Assembly (NCBI GenBank): GCA_022984795.1
Contig: JALIHJ010000038.1
Location: 62,001-126,000 of the forward strand
Reading direction: 5' to 3'
DNA: 64,000 bases
Origin: Fabrea salina
Lineage: Eukaryota > Ciliophora > Heterotrichea > Heterotrichida > Fabreidae
Shown: piece by piece, positions 36,600 through 45,300 of the stretch
Layout: the number at the start of each line of letters is the position of its first letter
Position numbering within the stretch: the stretch's first letter is position 1
The notes under the pieces: model-generated
What the model was told of the DNA's origin: nothing
What the model saw: the letters and a program-made list of their open reading frames with translations, nothing else
The model's database searches: none
Position numbers and translations under genes: made by a program

Positions 36600-36715
36600 A
36601 TTGGCTAATTCGACCAAAGCACCTAAGTCGAAAGTAACCAATGAAAAAAGAGATTGGGAACTCCAAGGATACATTTTGAAGTATAAAAGGTGAGACGGAA
36701 GGGATTATAAATATA
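36600..36715 (+). promoter_or_regulatory. Histone H4 upstream region with CCAAT and TATA motifs
   Basis: Within ~115 bp upstream of the H4 ATG are three CCAAT-type elements (ATTGG at 36600-36604, CCAAT at 36638-36642, ATTGG at 36653-36657) and a TATAAAA at 36682-36688, about 28 bp before the ATG, plus ATTATAAATATA at the start codon. Clustered CCAAT boxes with a TATA are typical of histone promoters in many eukaryotes. Function here is inference. The same 183-bp gap also precedes the divergent S1P lyase gene. Confidence 0.45.
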
Positions 36716-37030
36716 ATGGTTGTACGCGGAAAAGGAGGAAAAGGACTTGGCAAAGTCGGAGCTAAAAAGAGACAAAGAAGGGTGATAAGGGAAAACATCC
36801 AAGGAATCACCAAACCAGCCATTAGAAGGTTGGCTAGAAGAGGAGGAGTCAAGCGCATCAGCGGACTTATCTACGACGAAACTAGGAACGTCCTCAAAGT
36901 TTTCCTTGAAGGAATCGTGAGGGACGCTGTGACTTACACAGAGCATGCAAGGAGAAAGACCGTCACAGCTCTTGATGTTGTTTACGCCCTCAAGAGACAC
37001 GGCAAAACTCTCTATGGATTTGGCGGCTAA
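36716..37030 (+). CDS. Histone H4, divergent N-terminal tail
   Basis: A 104-residue H4. The core is conserved ([54 protein letters not shown]). The tail reads [20 protein letters not shown] and then RRV, so acetylatable Lys5, 8, 12 and 16 are kept, one residue is inserted before the position of His18, and the position of Lys20 is Arg. A divergent tail is also known in other ciliates. H4 packages DNA with H3, and the basic patch around residues 16-20 normally activates ISWI. Start context ATTATAAATATAATG. Confidence 0.98.
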   Translation: MVVRGKGGKGLGKVGAKKRQRRVIRENIQGITKPAIRRLARRGGVKRISGLIYDETRNVLKVFLEGIVRDAVTYTEHARRKTVTALDVVYALKRHGKTLYGFGG

Positions 37031-37078
37031 TGTTAACTTAATTTGTTTGAGCTACTCTTGTGTTAGTAAGGATGTTAG

Positions 37079-37258
37079 TTAAGCTACTACTTTCTGGTGC
37101 TTGATGTTGGGGTCGTTGAGCTGGGCAAATTTCCTGTTCTTGCGGTATTTGATGTCGCATCCTTTTAAAGACAGGCGTGTATTCTTGGGCTTCTTTATTC
37201 CGTTTCTGTGGTGTTTCCTGTTTTGGTTATGGTTAGTGTGATTCTTAGATTTTGCCAT
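37079..37258 (-). CDS. RPL29: Ribosomal protein eL29
   Basis: A 59-residue, highly basic protein matching RPL29/eL29 of the large ribosomal subunit: [20 protein letters not shown], then [20 protein letters not shown], with the family's AKSKNHT start and [11 protein letters not shown]-like block. The size is at the lower end for the family. The ATG lies in GGCTATAAATG. It was too short for a standard ORF cut-off. It is convergent with histone H4, 48 nt apart, the widest convergent gap in the window. Confidence 0.94.
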   Translation of the reverse strand: MAKSKNHTNHNQNRKHHRNGIKKPKNTRLSLKGCDIKYRKNRKFAQLNDPNIKHQKVVA

Positions 37259-37474
37259 TTATAGCCTTAAATTTTAAGTGTCCCAAAGAATAGGGTATAT
37301 TAACTGCTTGCTTCAGAAACTCATAAAAAAACCTTAAACTTCATTCAGAGACTTTGCTGCAAGCTGGTGGAGTTTTTGTAAGTTTAGGAGTTGCAGTTGA
37401 ATTTCACTCAGAACTTCACCCAAAAACCCTAAACAAGCTTATAAGCCATAAGATCAGCGGATGGGGAATAAAAT

Positions 37475-38656
37475 ATGGGAGAAGTAAGCAGACTGGTTGT
37501 ATACCTCTTCATGATTGGAATGCTTATATCAGGAACACTCAACACTATTTTCACAAAAGGAATGGATATTTTGGGTTTTAAGCACCCTTACTTCCAGTGC
37601 ATGTCCATGTTTTTTGGAGAGTTTCTTTGTTTGTCATATTACTTCGCTATAGTCACAGTGAGGAAAAGGAACAAGCAAGCTGACCATGAGTCCTTAATTC
37701 CAGAGAATCAGCCTCCTCGCACTGGCCTTCACGCCAAAGTAGGAGACATGATTTTTGCAATCCCTGCGTTTTTTGATTTGTGTGCGTCCACTCTAAACAT
37801 GATTGGACTGGTGTTGTCAGCAGCATCCGTGTACCAAATGCTTAGAGGGTTTGTAATTGTTGTTGTTGCGGTTTACTCAGTCATATTCTTAAAGAGAACC
37901 CTTTACAGACACCAAATCACAGGAGTTATTTTGACTATTGCTGGCATTACCTTAGTAGGCATGGCTAGTGTTCTTTACAAGGCTAGTACTGCTGAGAACC
38001 CCTTTGTTGGAGTGCTTGTTTTGCTTGCTAGTCAGTTTTTTGCAGGAGGAGTTTGGGTGATTGAAGAGAAGTTTTTGTCCGATATAGTTATTGACCCTAT
38101 GAAAGTAGTGGGCATTGAAGGACTCTCAGGACTAGCTTATTTCGCTTTGATTTTGCCTATTCTTAATTTGATACCTTGCACTAACGACAGTTTTTGCTCC
38201 CACGGGTATGTGGAAAACTCTATCAATGCTTTTAAGGAACTAGGGAACGCAGAACTGCTTTTCTTGATGCTGGGGTCTTTGTTTGCACTTTCAATGCTTA
38301 ACTGGACTGGAGTTTCCACTACCAAATACGGAAGTGCACTTGCTAGGTCCACCATCGACACTTCGAGAACTCTTTTGGTGTGGATAGTAGACATTATTGT
38401 GGGGTGGGAAACATTCATTCCATTGCAACTAGCAGGGTTTTTATTGCTAACAACAGGAACAATTCTTTACAACGAAATCTACGTTCCGCCTATTTTTGGG
38501 TTCAAAGAAGCCATGGCAAAGCACCAAGAAGATGCTGAAAGAAGAAAGAACCCCCAAAAGGTGGAAACTGCTAGTGAAGAAACTGACTACATAGGGTTCA
38601 AACCCCAGTATGGAGTTAGGTCTTCAAAACTCGAAGAAGCCGACACCGATGTTTAA
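37475..38656 (+). CDS. SLC35F6-like transporter
   Basis: A 393-residue protein of the drug/metabolite-transporter superfamily with ten hydrophobic spans. It matches the SLC35F6/ANT2BP group: VYQMLRGFVIVVVAVYSVIF with the conserved L-R-G, HQITGVILTIAGITLVG, and FAGGVWVIEEKFLSDIVIDP. The C-terminal ~65 residues are hydrophilic. In animals the protein is lysosomal or mitochondrial with unclear substrate. ATG 37475 lies in GGAATAAAATATG. Upstream, 37259-37474 (216 bp) holds no gene I recognise; an open frame at 37354-37581 in another frame begins at TTG and looks like chance. Confidence 0.88.
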   Translation: MGEVSRLVVYLFMIGMLISGTLNTIFTKGMDILGFKHPYFQCMSMFFGEFLCLSYYFAIVTVRKRNKQADHESLIPENQPPRTGLHAKVGDMIFAIPAFFDLCASTLNMIGLVLSAASVYQMLRGFVIVVVAVYSVIFLKRTLYRHQITGVILTIAGITLVGMASVLYKASTAENPFVGVLVLLASQFFAGGVWVIEEKFLSDIVIDPMKVVGIEGLSGLAYFALILPILNLIPCTNDSFCSHGYVENSINAFKELGNAELLFLMLGSLFALSMLNWTGVSTTKYGSALARSTIDTSRTLLVWIVDIIVGWETFIPLQLAGFLLLTTGTILYNEIYVPPIFGFKEAMAKHQEDAERRKNPQKVETASEETDYIGFKPQYGVRSSKLEEADTDV

Positions 38657-38695
38657 AACTAAATAGTCAATCACTATAAGTCTAGAAATTTAAAG

Positions 38696-40051
38696 ATGGG
38701 AAATTGGTGTTCTCAAAGAATCGAGTACTTGTTCGAACCTAAATATTTAAACAAAGCTACTTTACAAATTAAGGATAAAGACAGCTTAGGAAGAGTAGTA
38801 GGGTATGAAACTCTTAAGTTAAGTCTGAACCCAGCAAAGTCTGAGATGGTCAACCTCACATACAACGATGCCCGAATTACTGGATGTGTCATTCCCAACC
38901 AAGACCCCCGGGGAGAGTACTCCAAGCCCTGCCAGGACGATGTTTTGTTCGTCGAAGGAACTCAGGCCTGCGTCGTTGTACTTTTTGACGGGCACGGCCG
39001 GGAAGGCGAGGCTCTGGTTAGCTTTTGCAAAGAATATATGAGGGACTACTTTCTGAAACACCAAAAAACCTTCCAAGGCAACGCAGAGCAAGCTTTGTGC
39101 GAAATGATTGAAACTTGCGATAAGAGCTTAGAAGCCAGTGGAATTCCTAGCGAGCTTTCAGGCACCACTTGTGTCGTAGTCTATATAGACGGAACCAGCG
39201 TTTTCGTGGCAAGTCTAGGTGACTCGCGAGCTGTCCTAGCAACCCTTCCTAAAGAAAAAAGTTACCGCAGCGAAAACTTGAAACCCCAGCCTTATAAAAG
39301 GCCTGTTTTGCCTAGTAAAATACTCCAGCCAGTAGCTTTAACTGTGGACCAAAAGCCAAACCAAACCAATGAAATGAAGAGGATACTTGACTGCGGAGGA
39401 GTTGTTCGTGCACTCAGCGATTCTATGGGAAATCCAGTGGGTCCCTACAGGGTTTGGCTCAAAAACGCAAATCTGCCAGGTCTAGCAATGTCTCGTTCCA
39501 TCGGAGACAAGTGCGCCAAACGAGTAGGAGTTATTTCGACGCCTTTGTGTCATTCGTTCCCCTACTACGCAGGAACTGACCACTTCATAGTCGTAGCATC
39601 AGATGGCGTCTGGGATGTCATGGAAAACTTTGAAGTCATCAACTTTGTGGAGAGGTTCCGTAAGAAGTGCCAGCAAGCCAAAGGGAAACTTAACTACCCT
39701 TCTAGTTTGAGCAACTCTACTATAGCTAGGTTGCTTTGTGAGGAGGCCAGGTACAGGTGGTTTTCTATTCTGGAAGAGGAGGATGTCATGATTGACGACA
39801 TCAGCGCCGTAGTCATTGAGTTCGAAGGAGTCTCTCCAATTACTGAAACTTACGAAGAGCCCCAAACCTACCGAAACGTCGAGAAAAAAGTCAGCTGGGA
39901 AGAAATGGATGCAGGAGGAAGTGCTTGGAGCAATGCTGTTAGAAACGACCCTAACAGAGGCAGTGTTGCAGCAAGTTACGAGGATTCTGAAATTCTGCAG
40001 ACTGTTTTAGAAATCAACCATGAGATTAATGAAGAAAGTTATTGTAATTAA
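38696..40051 (+). CDS. PP2C protein phosphatase, N-myristoylated type
   Basis: A 451-residue PPM-family Ser/Thr phosphatase. Metal-binding and catalytic blocks are present: VVVLFDGHGREGEA, LGDSRAVLA, GLAMSRSIGD, ASDGVWDVMENF and DDISAVVIEF. The N-terminus MGNWCSQR has Gly2 for myristoylation and Cys5 for palmitoylation, so it is probably membrane-bound, as with several ciliate PP2Cs. The C-terminal ~70 residues are acidic and without a domain. ATG 38696 follows AATTTAAAG. Confidence 0.93.
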   Translation: MGNWCSQRIEYLFEPKYLNKATLQIKDKDSLGRVVGYETLKLSLNPAKSEMVNLTYNDARITGCVIPNQDPRGEYSKPCQDDVLFVEGTQACVVVLFDGHGREGEALVSFCKEYMRDYFLKHQKTFQGNAEQALCEMIETCDKSLEASGIPSELSGTTCVVVYIDGTSVFVASLGDSRAVLATLPKEKSYRSENLKPQPYKRPVLPSKILQPVALTVDQKPNQTNEMKRILDCGGVVRALSDSMGNPVGPYRVWLKNANLPGLAMSRSIGDKCAKRVGVISTPLCHSFPYYAGTDHFIVVASDGVWDVMENFEVINFVERFRKKCQQAKGKLNYPSSLSNSTIARLLCEEARYRWFSILEEEDVMIDDISAVVIEFEGVSPITETYEEPQTYRNVEKKVSWEEMDAGGSAWSNAVRNDPNRGSVAASYEDSEILQTVLEINHEINEESYCN

Positions 40052-40077
40052 CCTAAAAATGCCATATTTTTGCGGTT

Positions 40078-41001
40078 ATGTATAATCCAAACAACTACAT
40101 TGCTACTCAAACCACCTTGGGAGAAAACACCCAGCAAACTCACCAAATGCCAGCTAAAAACACCGTTGGAAGTGCCAACGCAGGCACTCTAAACTACTTA
40201 AGGGACATGAAAGTTTTTGACCCTGAATTAATTCCAGAGAAAGCTCGCAAGGTAGTTGAAGAAGTCAAGGAGTTCACAGCTAAGGACATCTTAGGGATAA
40301 AAACACCTAACTGGAATACCAGCACTTACGTGGACAAAATGAAGTCCTATGAAAGACAAGTCCCCCTTGACAAAAAGAAGTTCGAAATCAGGTCAGGGCT
40401 TAGAGACGAAAACCCAGTTCCTGTAAAAAGCAAAAACACCTACGAAGGCACTGACTCTAGAAACAACTACACAGGCTGGAACGTAAGTGTAGAAGTCACC
40501 ACTAAGGAACTCAAAAAGAACTACGAAACCGTAAACTCCCTTTCTAAGGAAAAAGCTAAAAGGGCCAACTCCACCCTTTTAGAAAAAGGAAAGTACACTA
40601 GACCTGAAGCCATGCAGCAGACCTCCATACAACAAGCAAGAGAAGAAAAAGCCAAAGAAGACGAGTTGAGGCAAAAGATCCGTCAGGAGTACCTGTACGA
40701 ATACCCAAGTGCCAGCAAAGAAAAAGTAGAAGCTAATGTGTTCAAAAGAGTAGCTCAGTTAAAACTTAAACAAAAACAAGCCCAACAAGCCCAAATCATA
40801 AGCACAGAGGAAACCTTTAAACCAGACATGAAAAAAACTATCAAGCACAGAAAGATTAAAGTTTACTACCACGACGGAGCCTGGGTTCACTCCCAAGTAG
40901 CCCAAAAAGAAGCCTGGAGTTGCTGCATGAACGAAGACTATGACTCCAAAGGGTGCTGCATAAAGAAAAGAGACTTAGATAGATGGCAAACTACCCTGTA
41001 A
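40078..41001 (+). CDS. Uncharacterised protein with Cys-rich C-terminal motif
   Basis: A 307-residue protein, unrecognised. The first half is polar and low in hydrophobics; ~170-265 is a charged helical/coiled-coil region (REEKAKEDELRQKIRQEYLY and LKLKQKQAQQAQ). The C-terminus has VYYHDGAWVHSQVAQKEAWS followed by CCMNEDYDSKGCC, a compact W...CC...GC motif that could bind metal and that I associate loosely with ciliary or cytoskeletal proteins in ciliates (inference). ATG 40078 is in GCGGTTATG. Its TAA directly abuts the opposing stop of glutamine synthetase. Confidence 0.65.
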   Translation: MYNPNNYIATQTTLGENTQQTHQMPAKNTVGSANAGTLNYLRDMKVFDPELIPEKARKVVEEVKEFTAKDILGIKTPNWNTSTYVDKMKSYERQVPLDKKKFEIRSGLRDENPVPVKSKNTYEGTDSRNNYTGWNVSVEVTTKELKKNYETVNSLSKEKAKRANSTLLEKGKYTRPEAMQQTSIQQAREEKAKEDELRQKIRQEYLYEYPSASKEKVEANVFKRVAQLKLKQKQAQQAQIISTEETFKPDMKKTIKHRKIKVYYHDGAWVHSQVAQKEAWSCCMNEDYDSKGCCIKKRDLDRWQTTL

Positions 41002-42141
41002 TTAAATTATGTTAAGGAAGTTTAGGTATCTGTCGTGCAACGACTGAGACTTAGACCCCTCCAAAATAGTAAAGTCCGCCAGAACTCCTGTGTACACATA
41101 GGGCTCTGAGTTAGCAGAAGGTCTTCTGTCTTCAAAGTAACCTTTGCCTGCTCGTTCAGTGAGTCTGGGAATTCTAATTGAAGCTGACCTATCAGCTATT
41201 CCGTAGGTGAACTTCTCAAAACTCGAAGTTTCATGTCTTCCTGTAAGTCGCTTTTCGTTTTCGTAGCCCGAAACTTCTATGAAAAAGCAGTGATGATCTT
41301 TCATCTTGTCTAGGTACCCGTAGATTGCCTCCAGGCCCCCTTCTCCACGGGTACTGGTTGTGCTGTAGTTCACGTGGTTTCCTGAGCCGTTCCAGTCAGG
41401 CATTGGCTTGGACATAAAAGTCACAGCCACTCCGTAGTGTTCAGACACTCTGTACAGCAAGTACCTCGACACCCACAGTTGGTCTGCAGCAGAAATACCC
41501 GCTACAGGCCCAATCTGGTACTCCCACTGGCCTGGCATAACTTCAGCATTTGTACCCGAAATCGCAAGTCCTGCGTGGAGGCAGCACTTGTAGTGAGCTT
41601 CCATTACTTGGCGTCCAAAGCAAACGTCTCCGCCCACACTGCAGTAGTACGGACCCTGAGGCAGAGGGTAGCCCCCTTGCGGGAATCCAAGTGGCCAAGA
41701 AGGATACTGGTCTATGCGGTACAAGCAGTACTCCTGCTCAAATGCAAACCAGGGCTCTTCGTGTTTACATTCCTCCATGATGTCCAGACACTCTTGTCTG
41801 AAGTTACTGTTTGCAGGCGACCCGTCAGGCTTCCAGGTATCGCACAGAACCAAAACATTGTTGCCTCCTCTAAAGGGGTCTTTGTAAATCACCCTAGGTT
41901 TAAGCCAGATTTCGCTGTCGTGGCCTTCTGCTTGTCTTGTTGAGGACCCGTCAAAGTTCCATTCAGGTATATCCTCAATAGACTTTGCTTCAGCAATGCT
42001 CAGGGTTCTGGCTTTCGACCTTATGTCAATCCCGTTGCCTCCAACCCAGATGTATTCAGCTATTATTTTGCCTTTCTGGTCTAACTTTGTGAACTCGTAG
42101 TCGCCCCTGGCTAGTGTCCTGACGCCGTCGCCAACTTTCAT
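41002..42141 (-). CDS. Glutamine synthetase, eukaryotic type II
   Basis: A 379-residue GS-II enzyme (ATP + glutamate + ammonia to glutamine). Visible blocks: EWNFDGSSTRQAEGHDSEIW, PWFAFEQEYCLY, GNHVNYSTTSTRGEGG (family NGAGCHTNFST, with H kept and N-to-V change near it), LTGRHETSSFEKFTYGIADR and GYFEDRRPSANSEPY. All catalytic elements appear present. No targeting peptide is obvious. ATG 42141 lies in ATTTATATAATG. Confidence 0.96.
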   Translation of the reverse strand: MKVGDGVRTLARGDYEFTKLDQKGKIIAEYIWVGGNGIDIRSKARTLSIAEAKSIEDIPEWNFDGSSTRQAEGHDSEIWLKPRVIYKDPFRGGNNVLVLCDTWKPDGSPANSNFRQECLDIMEECKHEEPWFAFEQEYCLYRIDQYPSWPLGFPQGGYPLPQGPYYCSVGGDVCFGRQVMEAHYKCCLHAGLAISGTNAEVMPGQWEYQIGPVAGISAADQLWVSRYLLYRVSEHYGVAVTFMSKPMPDWNGSGNHVNYSTTSTRGEGGLEAIYGYLDKMKDHHCFFIEVSGYENEKRLTGRHETSSFEKFTYGIADRSASIRIPRLTERAGKGYFEDRRPSANSEPYVYTGVLADFTILEGSKSQSLHDRYLNFLNII

Positions 42142-42172
42142 TATATAAATGTCGGTATATTATTACTTATAC

Positions 42173-42787
42173 TTAGTTGGCTCTTTGTCTGAACCTAGCA
42201 AACTCAGCAATGTCTTTAGGACTGGGGTACTTCCAGGGTCTCAACTCATAGTGCCAAGGGTATCTGTTGCTTTTTAGGAGTTTCTGCCATTTGTTTTCGC
42301 GTGGAGGTTTGCCTAGGGCTACAGCTGAGCACATATTTACCACCACACTCCAGTCAATCGTGTCAGGAGCTATTCCAAGTTCGCTTAGCTCTTCGTAAGT
42401 TTCAAAGAACTTCCTGCACAGGTTAGCTCCTTTGTTTTCTCCTAAAGAGTTCAGTATGCTGTAAGCTTTAGTTCGGTTTTTGAAAGCAACTAAGTAAGCA
42501 TTGGCAGCTATAATATGGGAAACTTCGTTTACTCCGTGGGAAAACTCAGAGGCGCAGTGGTACATGTAAAAAAAGTCATCCTAACTGTAGCTTACCCATT
42601 GGTGGAACCTGAAGTGCTTCATAAGTTTTTTGTTGTAGTACCTAACTAAGTCTTCTTTCTTGACTTCGTAGGCTTCTTCTGCAGTTATTTTTTGTTGTCT
42701 TAAAAGAGAATGAAGTTTGACGGAGGATATGTACTGGAAAGGAGGCATGGGCTGAGTCCCTAACAACCTAAAACACCCTGAAATCAT
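42173..42787 (-). CDS. Uncharacterised protein, 199 aa, one intron
   Basis: Exons 42787-42596 and 42580-42173 join in phase 0 to give 199 residues. The junction reads FRFHQW|DDFFYMYHCASEF. Predicted helical, His/Tyr/Trp-rich, with a Pro/Trp-rich C-terminal part (YPWHYELRPWKYPSPKDIAE). No membrane span. The N-terminus (MISGCFRLLGTQPMPPFQYI) could be a mitochondrial leader; a ciliate mitochondrial complex or ribosome accessory protein is possible (inference). ATG 42787 lies in CTTATAAATG. Glutamine synthetase begins 31 bp downstream on the same strand. Confidence 0.75.
42581..42595 (-). other. 15-nt intron
   Basis: On the minus strand GTAAGCTACAGTTAG, phase 0, with an in-frame TAG and A at position 10. 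Confidence 0.88.
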
Positions 42788-42801
42788 TTATAAGTCATTA
42801 A

Positions 42802-43545
42802 TTAAGCTGGCTCGGTTGCGTTACTTGAGTGCTTCGAACAGGCGTAGTAGGCACTGAAAACTAAGTAATAGCAAGCTCCCGTAAGTTCAAATATAGGCAG
42901 TAACTTTGTTTGCCTTAAAAAAGCAATTGCAAGGGCAACAGAAAACAATCCAAATACTCCTAAAAACACACAAAGAGTTTTAAGGAAAACCTTGAGTATT
43001 TTGTCCAACTTAAGCAAGTTGCAGTCAACTTTAGCCCTTGAAGTTATGAAAAGTCCAAGTGGAAACAATACAGTGATAATGTAAACAAAAAGTATCCCTA
43101 AGCTAACCCAAATCCCAGGGTAATCTTCTTCGCAGTCAGCATTCACATCTAAACAAGGCACTAAGTGACTGGTGAAAAACAAACTGCTTACAGCTTTCAA
43201 AAAAAAGTACCTTCTTTCAGTCAGCTTTTTCTGAGCTCTTTTTGAAAACCTCAAACTCAACAGAAATAACTTTGTAAAGGCCCCCAGCACAAACACCGAA
43301 GCAATCAGAGTTAGTTTCTCTGCTGAAAAGCACTCAGAAGTAACTGCTAGCACCCACACTCCAGTGATAGTTGAGGCTAGGAAAAAAAACAAGTCCAGTA
43401 AGCCCCTTAAAAACCCCACAAGTCCTTTTTTGGTAGATACTTGTCTGGGTTCTTTCAAGCCCTGGAAAAAGTCAAGCTTTAAGAGGTGGAGAATCCTTGA
43501 AGGGTTATTTGACTCGGAGTTTTTGGTTTCCTCACCATTGTTCAT
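42802..43545 (-). CDS. Multi-pass membrane protein, unrecognised
   Basis: A 247-residue protein with a polar N-terminal ~45 residues and about five to six hydrophobic spans (GLLDLFFFLASTITGVWVLA, LIASVFVLGAFTKLFLLSL, VSLGILFVYIITVLFPLGLF, TLCVFLGVFGLFSVALAIAF and a last one near 220). A loop has CLDVNADCEED, a possible disulfide. I do not recognise the family. ATG 43545 lies in AAACTAATAATG. The next gene upstream is the divergent two-exon gene at 43575, 29 bp away. Confidence 0.7.
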   Translation of the reverse strand: MNNGEETKNSESNNPSRILHLLKLDFFQGLKEPRQVSTKKGLVGFLRGLLDLFFFLASTITGVWVLAVTSECFSAEKLTLIASVFVLGAFTKLFLLSLRFSKRAQKKLTERRYFFLKAVSSLFFTSHLVPCLDVNADCEEDYPGIWVSLGILFVYIITVLFPLGLFITSRAKVDCNLLKLDKILKVFLKTLCVFLGVFGLFSVALAIAFLRQTKLLPIFELTGACYYLVFSAYYACSKHSSNATEPA

Positions 43546-43574
43546 TATTAGTTTAAAATTCTGATGAAATAAAA

Positions 43575-43835
43575 ATGCAGTCAGAAAAAGTTAAAAGGTT
43601 TGAAGAAGCTTTTTCGAAGTACATGAGCCCTAAAAAGGCCAGAGTGGTTTTGGCCAAAATAACAATGCAAGAAAGGTAAGGTTTACAAAGGGAATTCCAA
43701 GAAATAGAAGAAGGCCTAGCCTACGACCATGTTCTTAGGGGCAAAATTGATAAAAACCTTAGAAAAAAGGTACTCCACGTGTACGCTCTTAAACATATCC
43801 TTGAATGTCTAAACCGCTGTAAATATAATCCTTAG
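43575..43835 (+). CDS. Small basic protein, 81 aa, two exons
   Basis: Exon 1 (43575-43675) and exon 2 (43691-43835) join across a 15-nt intron to give 81 residues, too split to show as a long frame. Sequence begins MQSEKVKRFEEAFSKYMSPK and ends ALKHILECLNRCKYNP. It is basic and probably all-helical, with an E-F-Q-E-I-E-E-G patch. No family is recognised. The start context GAAATAAAAATG and splicing pattern support it. It ends with TAG, one of few in the window, directly abutting the opposing TAA of the Bap31-like gene. Confidence 0.65.
43676..43690 (+). other. 15-nt intron
   Basis: GTAAGGTTTACAAAG. It removes an in-frame TAA (codon AGG|TAA) and restores reading of exon 2. A is at position 10. 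Confidence 0.8.
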
Positions 43836-44246
43836 TTACTGAGTTTTCTTGAGTTTGCCCATTTGCGAGTAGTCAAACACCACTGGGCACAGTCGCCAAA
43901 TGTAAACCCAGCAAAACAAGCACATTCCTATTAGGTAGAAGTCTCGCTCAGTGCGGTTCCTTTTCATTTTGTAGTCTGTTGCAAGTTCTATTTCCCACTC
44001 TTGTTCAGCTAACTCAGCTATTTTCCAGTAGCCCAAAAAGGCTTTGTTGAGGAAAAGCCCAAAAAACAACACAATCAGAAAGTGGATAACTTTGATCTTA
44101 AAGCCGCCTACCTGGAACTGAATGTTCCACAAAGAGTTGGACAAGCTTTGCAGAACAAAATAAGGCGTGTAAGGGATCAAAAAGACTCCTAAAACCAGAA
44201 GCGACAAAGGCTGGATTACCATAGCCATAAACCATGCTAAACTCAT
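43836..44246 (-). CDS. Bap31-like ER membrane protein
   Basis: A 136-residue protein with three hydrophobic spans. The third is preceded by RNRTERDFYLIGMCLFCWVY, closely resembling the Bap29/Bap31 block in which R-N-x-Y-I-x-G-F precedes the third span, and the middle span VIHFLIVLFFGLFLN also fits. It lacks the cytosolic coiled coil and KKxx-type tail of animal Bap31, ending MGKLKKTQ. Bap31 proteins are ER chaperones for membrane-protein export. Assignment is moderate. Confidence 0.6.
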   Translation of the reverse strand: MSLAWFMAMVIQPLSLLVLGVFLIPYTPYFVLQSLSNSLWNIQFQVGGFKIKVIHFLIVLFFGLFLNKAFLGYWKIAELAEQEWEIELATDYKMKRNRTERDFYLIGMCLFCWVYIWRLCPVVFDYSQMGKLKKTQ

Positions 44247-44316
44247 TTCTTATTTATCAGAACTCAGTTTACTTAAATGGAGAAACCGTTCTTAAAGCTT
44301 AGGTTTGTTTATAATA

Positions 44317-45159
44317 ATGGAAGATCAACTAAACAACAGGCCTCATGCCTCTACTAAAGAACTGGCCAGTATCATTACTCAGGCTAACGGCCCTACTTCT
44401 TCTTGGGTGTCCCGGTGGTTCGGAAGTCTATGCACATGCCTTATTCCTTCTCAGAAGAAAACTAAACACTCCAAGTCAAGGTTCCTGGAAAACAAACTTC
44501 CAGATACTCGAAAAAAAACCCTTGTGCTGGACTTGGATGAGACTCTCGTGCATAGCAGTTTCAAACCCACACCCACTTGCGACATTAAATTAAAGATCAC
44601 CATGCAAGGCACGGATTATGAAGTCCACGTGCTTGTAAGGCCAGGTGTTGAGGATTTCCTCAAAGAAATGTCCAACTACTACGAAATTGTTGTTTTCACT
44701 GCAAGTTTAGGACTTTACGCAAACCCCTTACTGGATACTTTAGACCCCCAAAAGTACATTTCAGCACGGCTCTTCAGAGAGCACTGCGTGTTTAAAAAAG
44801 GGAACTACATCAAAGACTTATCTAAACTAGGGAGAGACTTGTCCAAAACAGTAATAGTAGACAACTCCCAAGTTTCTTTTTCCTTACAACCACACAACGG
44901 AATACACATTACTTCTTGGTTCAACGACAAAGCTGACGAGCAGTTAAGTTTGCTGGGCAACTTTTTAAAGACCCTTGCTTCTGTAGATAGTATTCCTCAA
45001 GTTCTGAAAGAGATCCACAAAAACAACTTAGAAATGGTGCCTCTCAGCATTGCTGAGGTTGCAACTCCTACTCCAAAAGTTGCTGAAGTGTTTCCAGGAG
45101 AAAGGGGTGGCTTTAACTCTCCAGTTAACGACCCTAGTAGATCTTTTGAATTCGAATAA
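44317..45159 (+). CDS. CTD-type small phosphatase (CTDSP/NIF-like)
   Basis: A 280-residue HAD-family phosphatase with the DxDxT signature (LVLDLDETLVHSSF), then VLVRPGVEDFLKEMSNYYEI, VFTASLGLYANPLLD and the later TVIVDNSQVSF (DNxP changed to DNSQ). This is the FCP1/SCP domain acting on Ser-phosphates, as of the RNA polymerase II CTD. Cys residues upstream (SLCTCLIPS) may be palmitoylated. A TTG upstream extends the frame; ATG 44317 after TTATAATA is preferred. Confidence 0.9.
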   Translation: MEDQLNNRPHASTKELASIITQANGPTSSWVSRWFGSLCTCLIPSQKKTKHSKSRFLENKLPDTRKKTLVLDLDETLVHSSFKPTPTCDIKLKITMQGTDYEVHVLVRPGVEDFLKEMSNYYEIVVFTASLGLYANPLLDTLDPQKYISARLFREHCVFKKGNYIKDLSKLGRDLSKTVIVDNSQVSFSLQPHNGIHITSWFNDKADEQLSLLGNFLKTLASVDSIPQVLKEIHKNNLEMVPLSIAEVATPTPKVAEVFPGERGGFNSPVNDPSRSFEFE

Positions 45160-45161
45160 TA

Positions 45162-45300
45162 AATATGACTGGAATTTATTTATTTATTTATTTATTGGAA
45201 TTGTTGTAAGCCGTCTAGGCCTCTGCTTCGTGTCTTGGGAAGTTTTTTGGTTGGGTTGTCATTTTCTTCTGCCGTTCTTTTCCTCAATATGACTGGAATT
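45162..45300 (+). repeat. 15-bp direct repeat containing the GST start codon, with TTTA tetramers between
   Basis: AATATGACTGGAATT occurs at 45162-45176 and again, exactly, at 45286-45300, where it contains the ATG of the GST gene. Between them lie about five TTTA units (45174-45196) and ~90 bp of unremarkable T-rich sequence. Translation from the first ATG stops after 14 codons. Confidence 0.75.

Noticed and set aside
37354-37581. 75-codon frame upstream of and overlapping the SLC35F6-like gene
   Set aside because: It begins at TTG, runs into the transporter in another frame and has no start box or family.
41437-41943. 168-codon plus-strand frame opposite glutamine synthetase
   Set aside because: Antisense shadow of a conserved enzyme gene.
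45174-45196. TTTA repeat as a minisatellite or mobile-element tail
   Set aside because: Only about five short units; no element body found.
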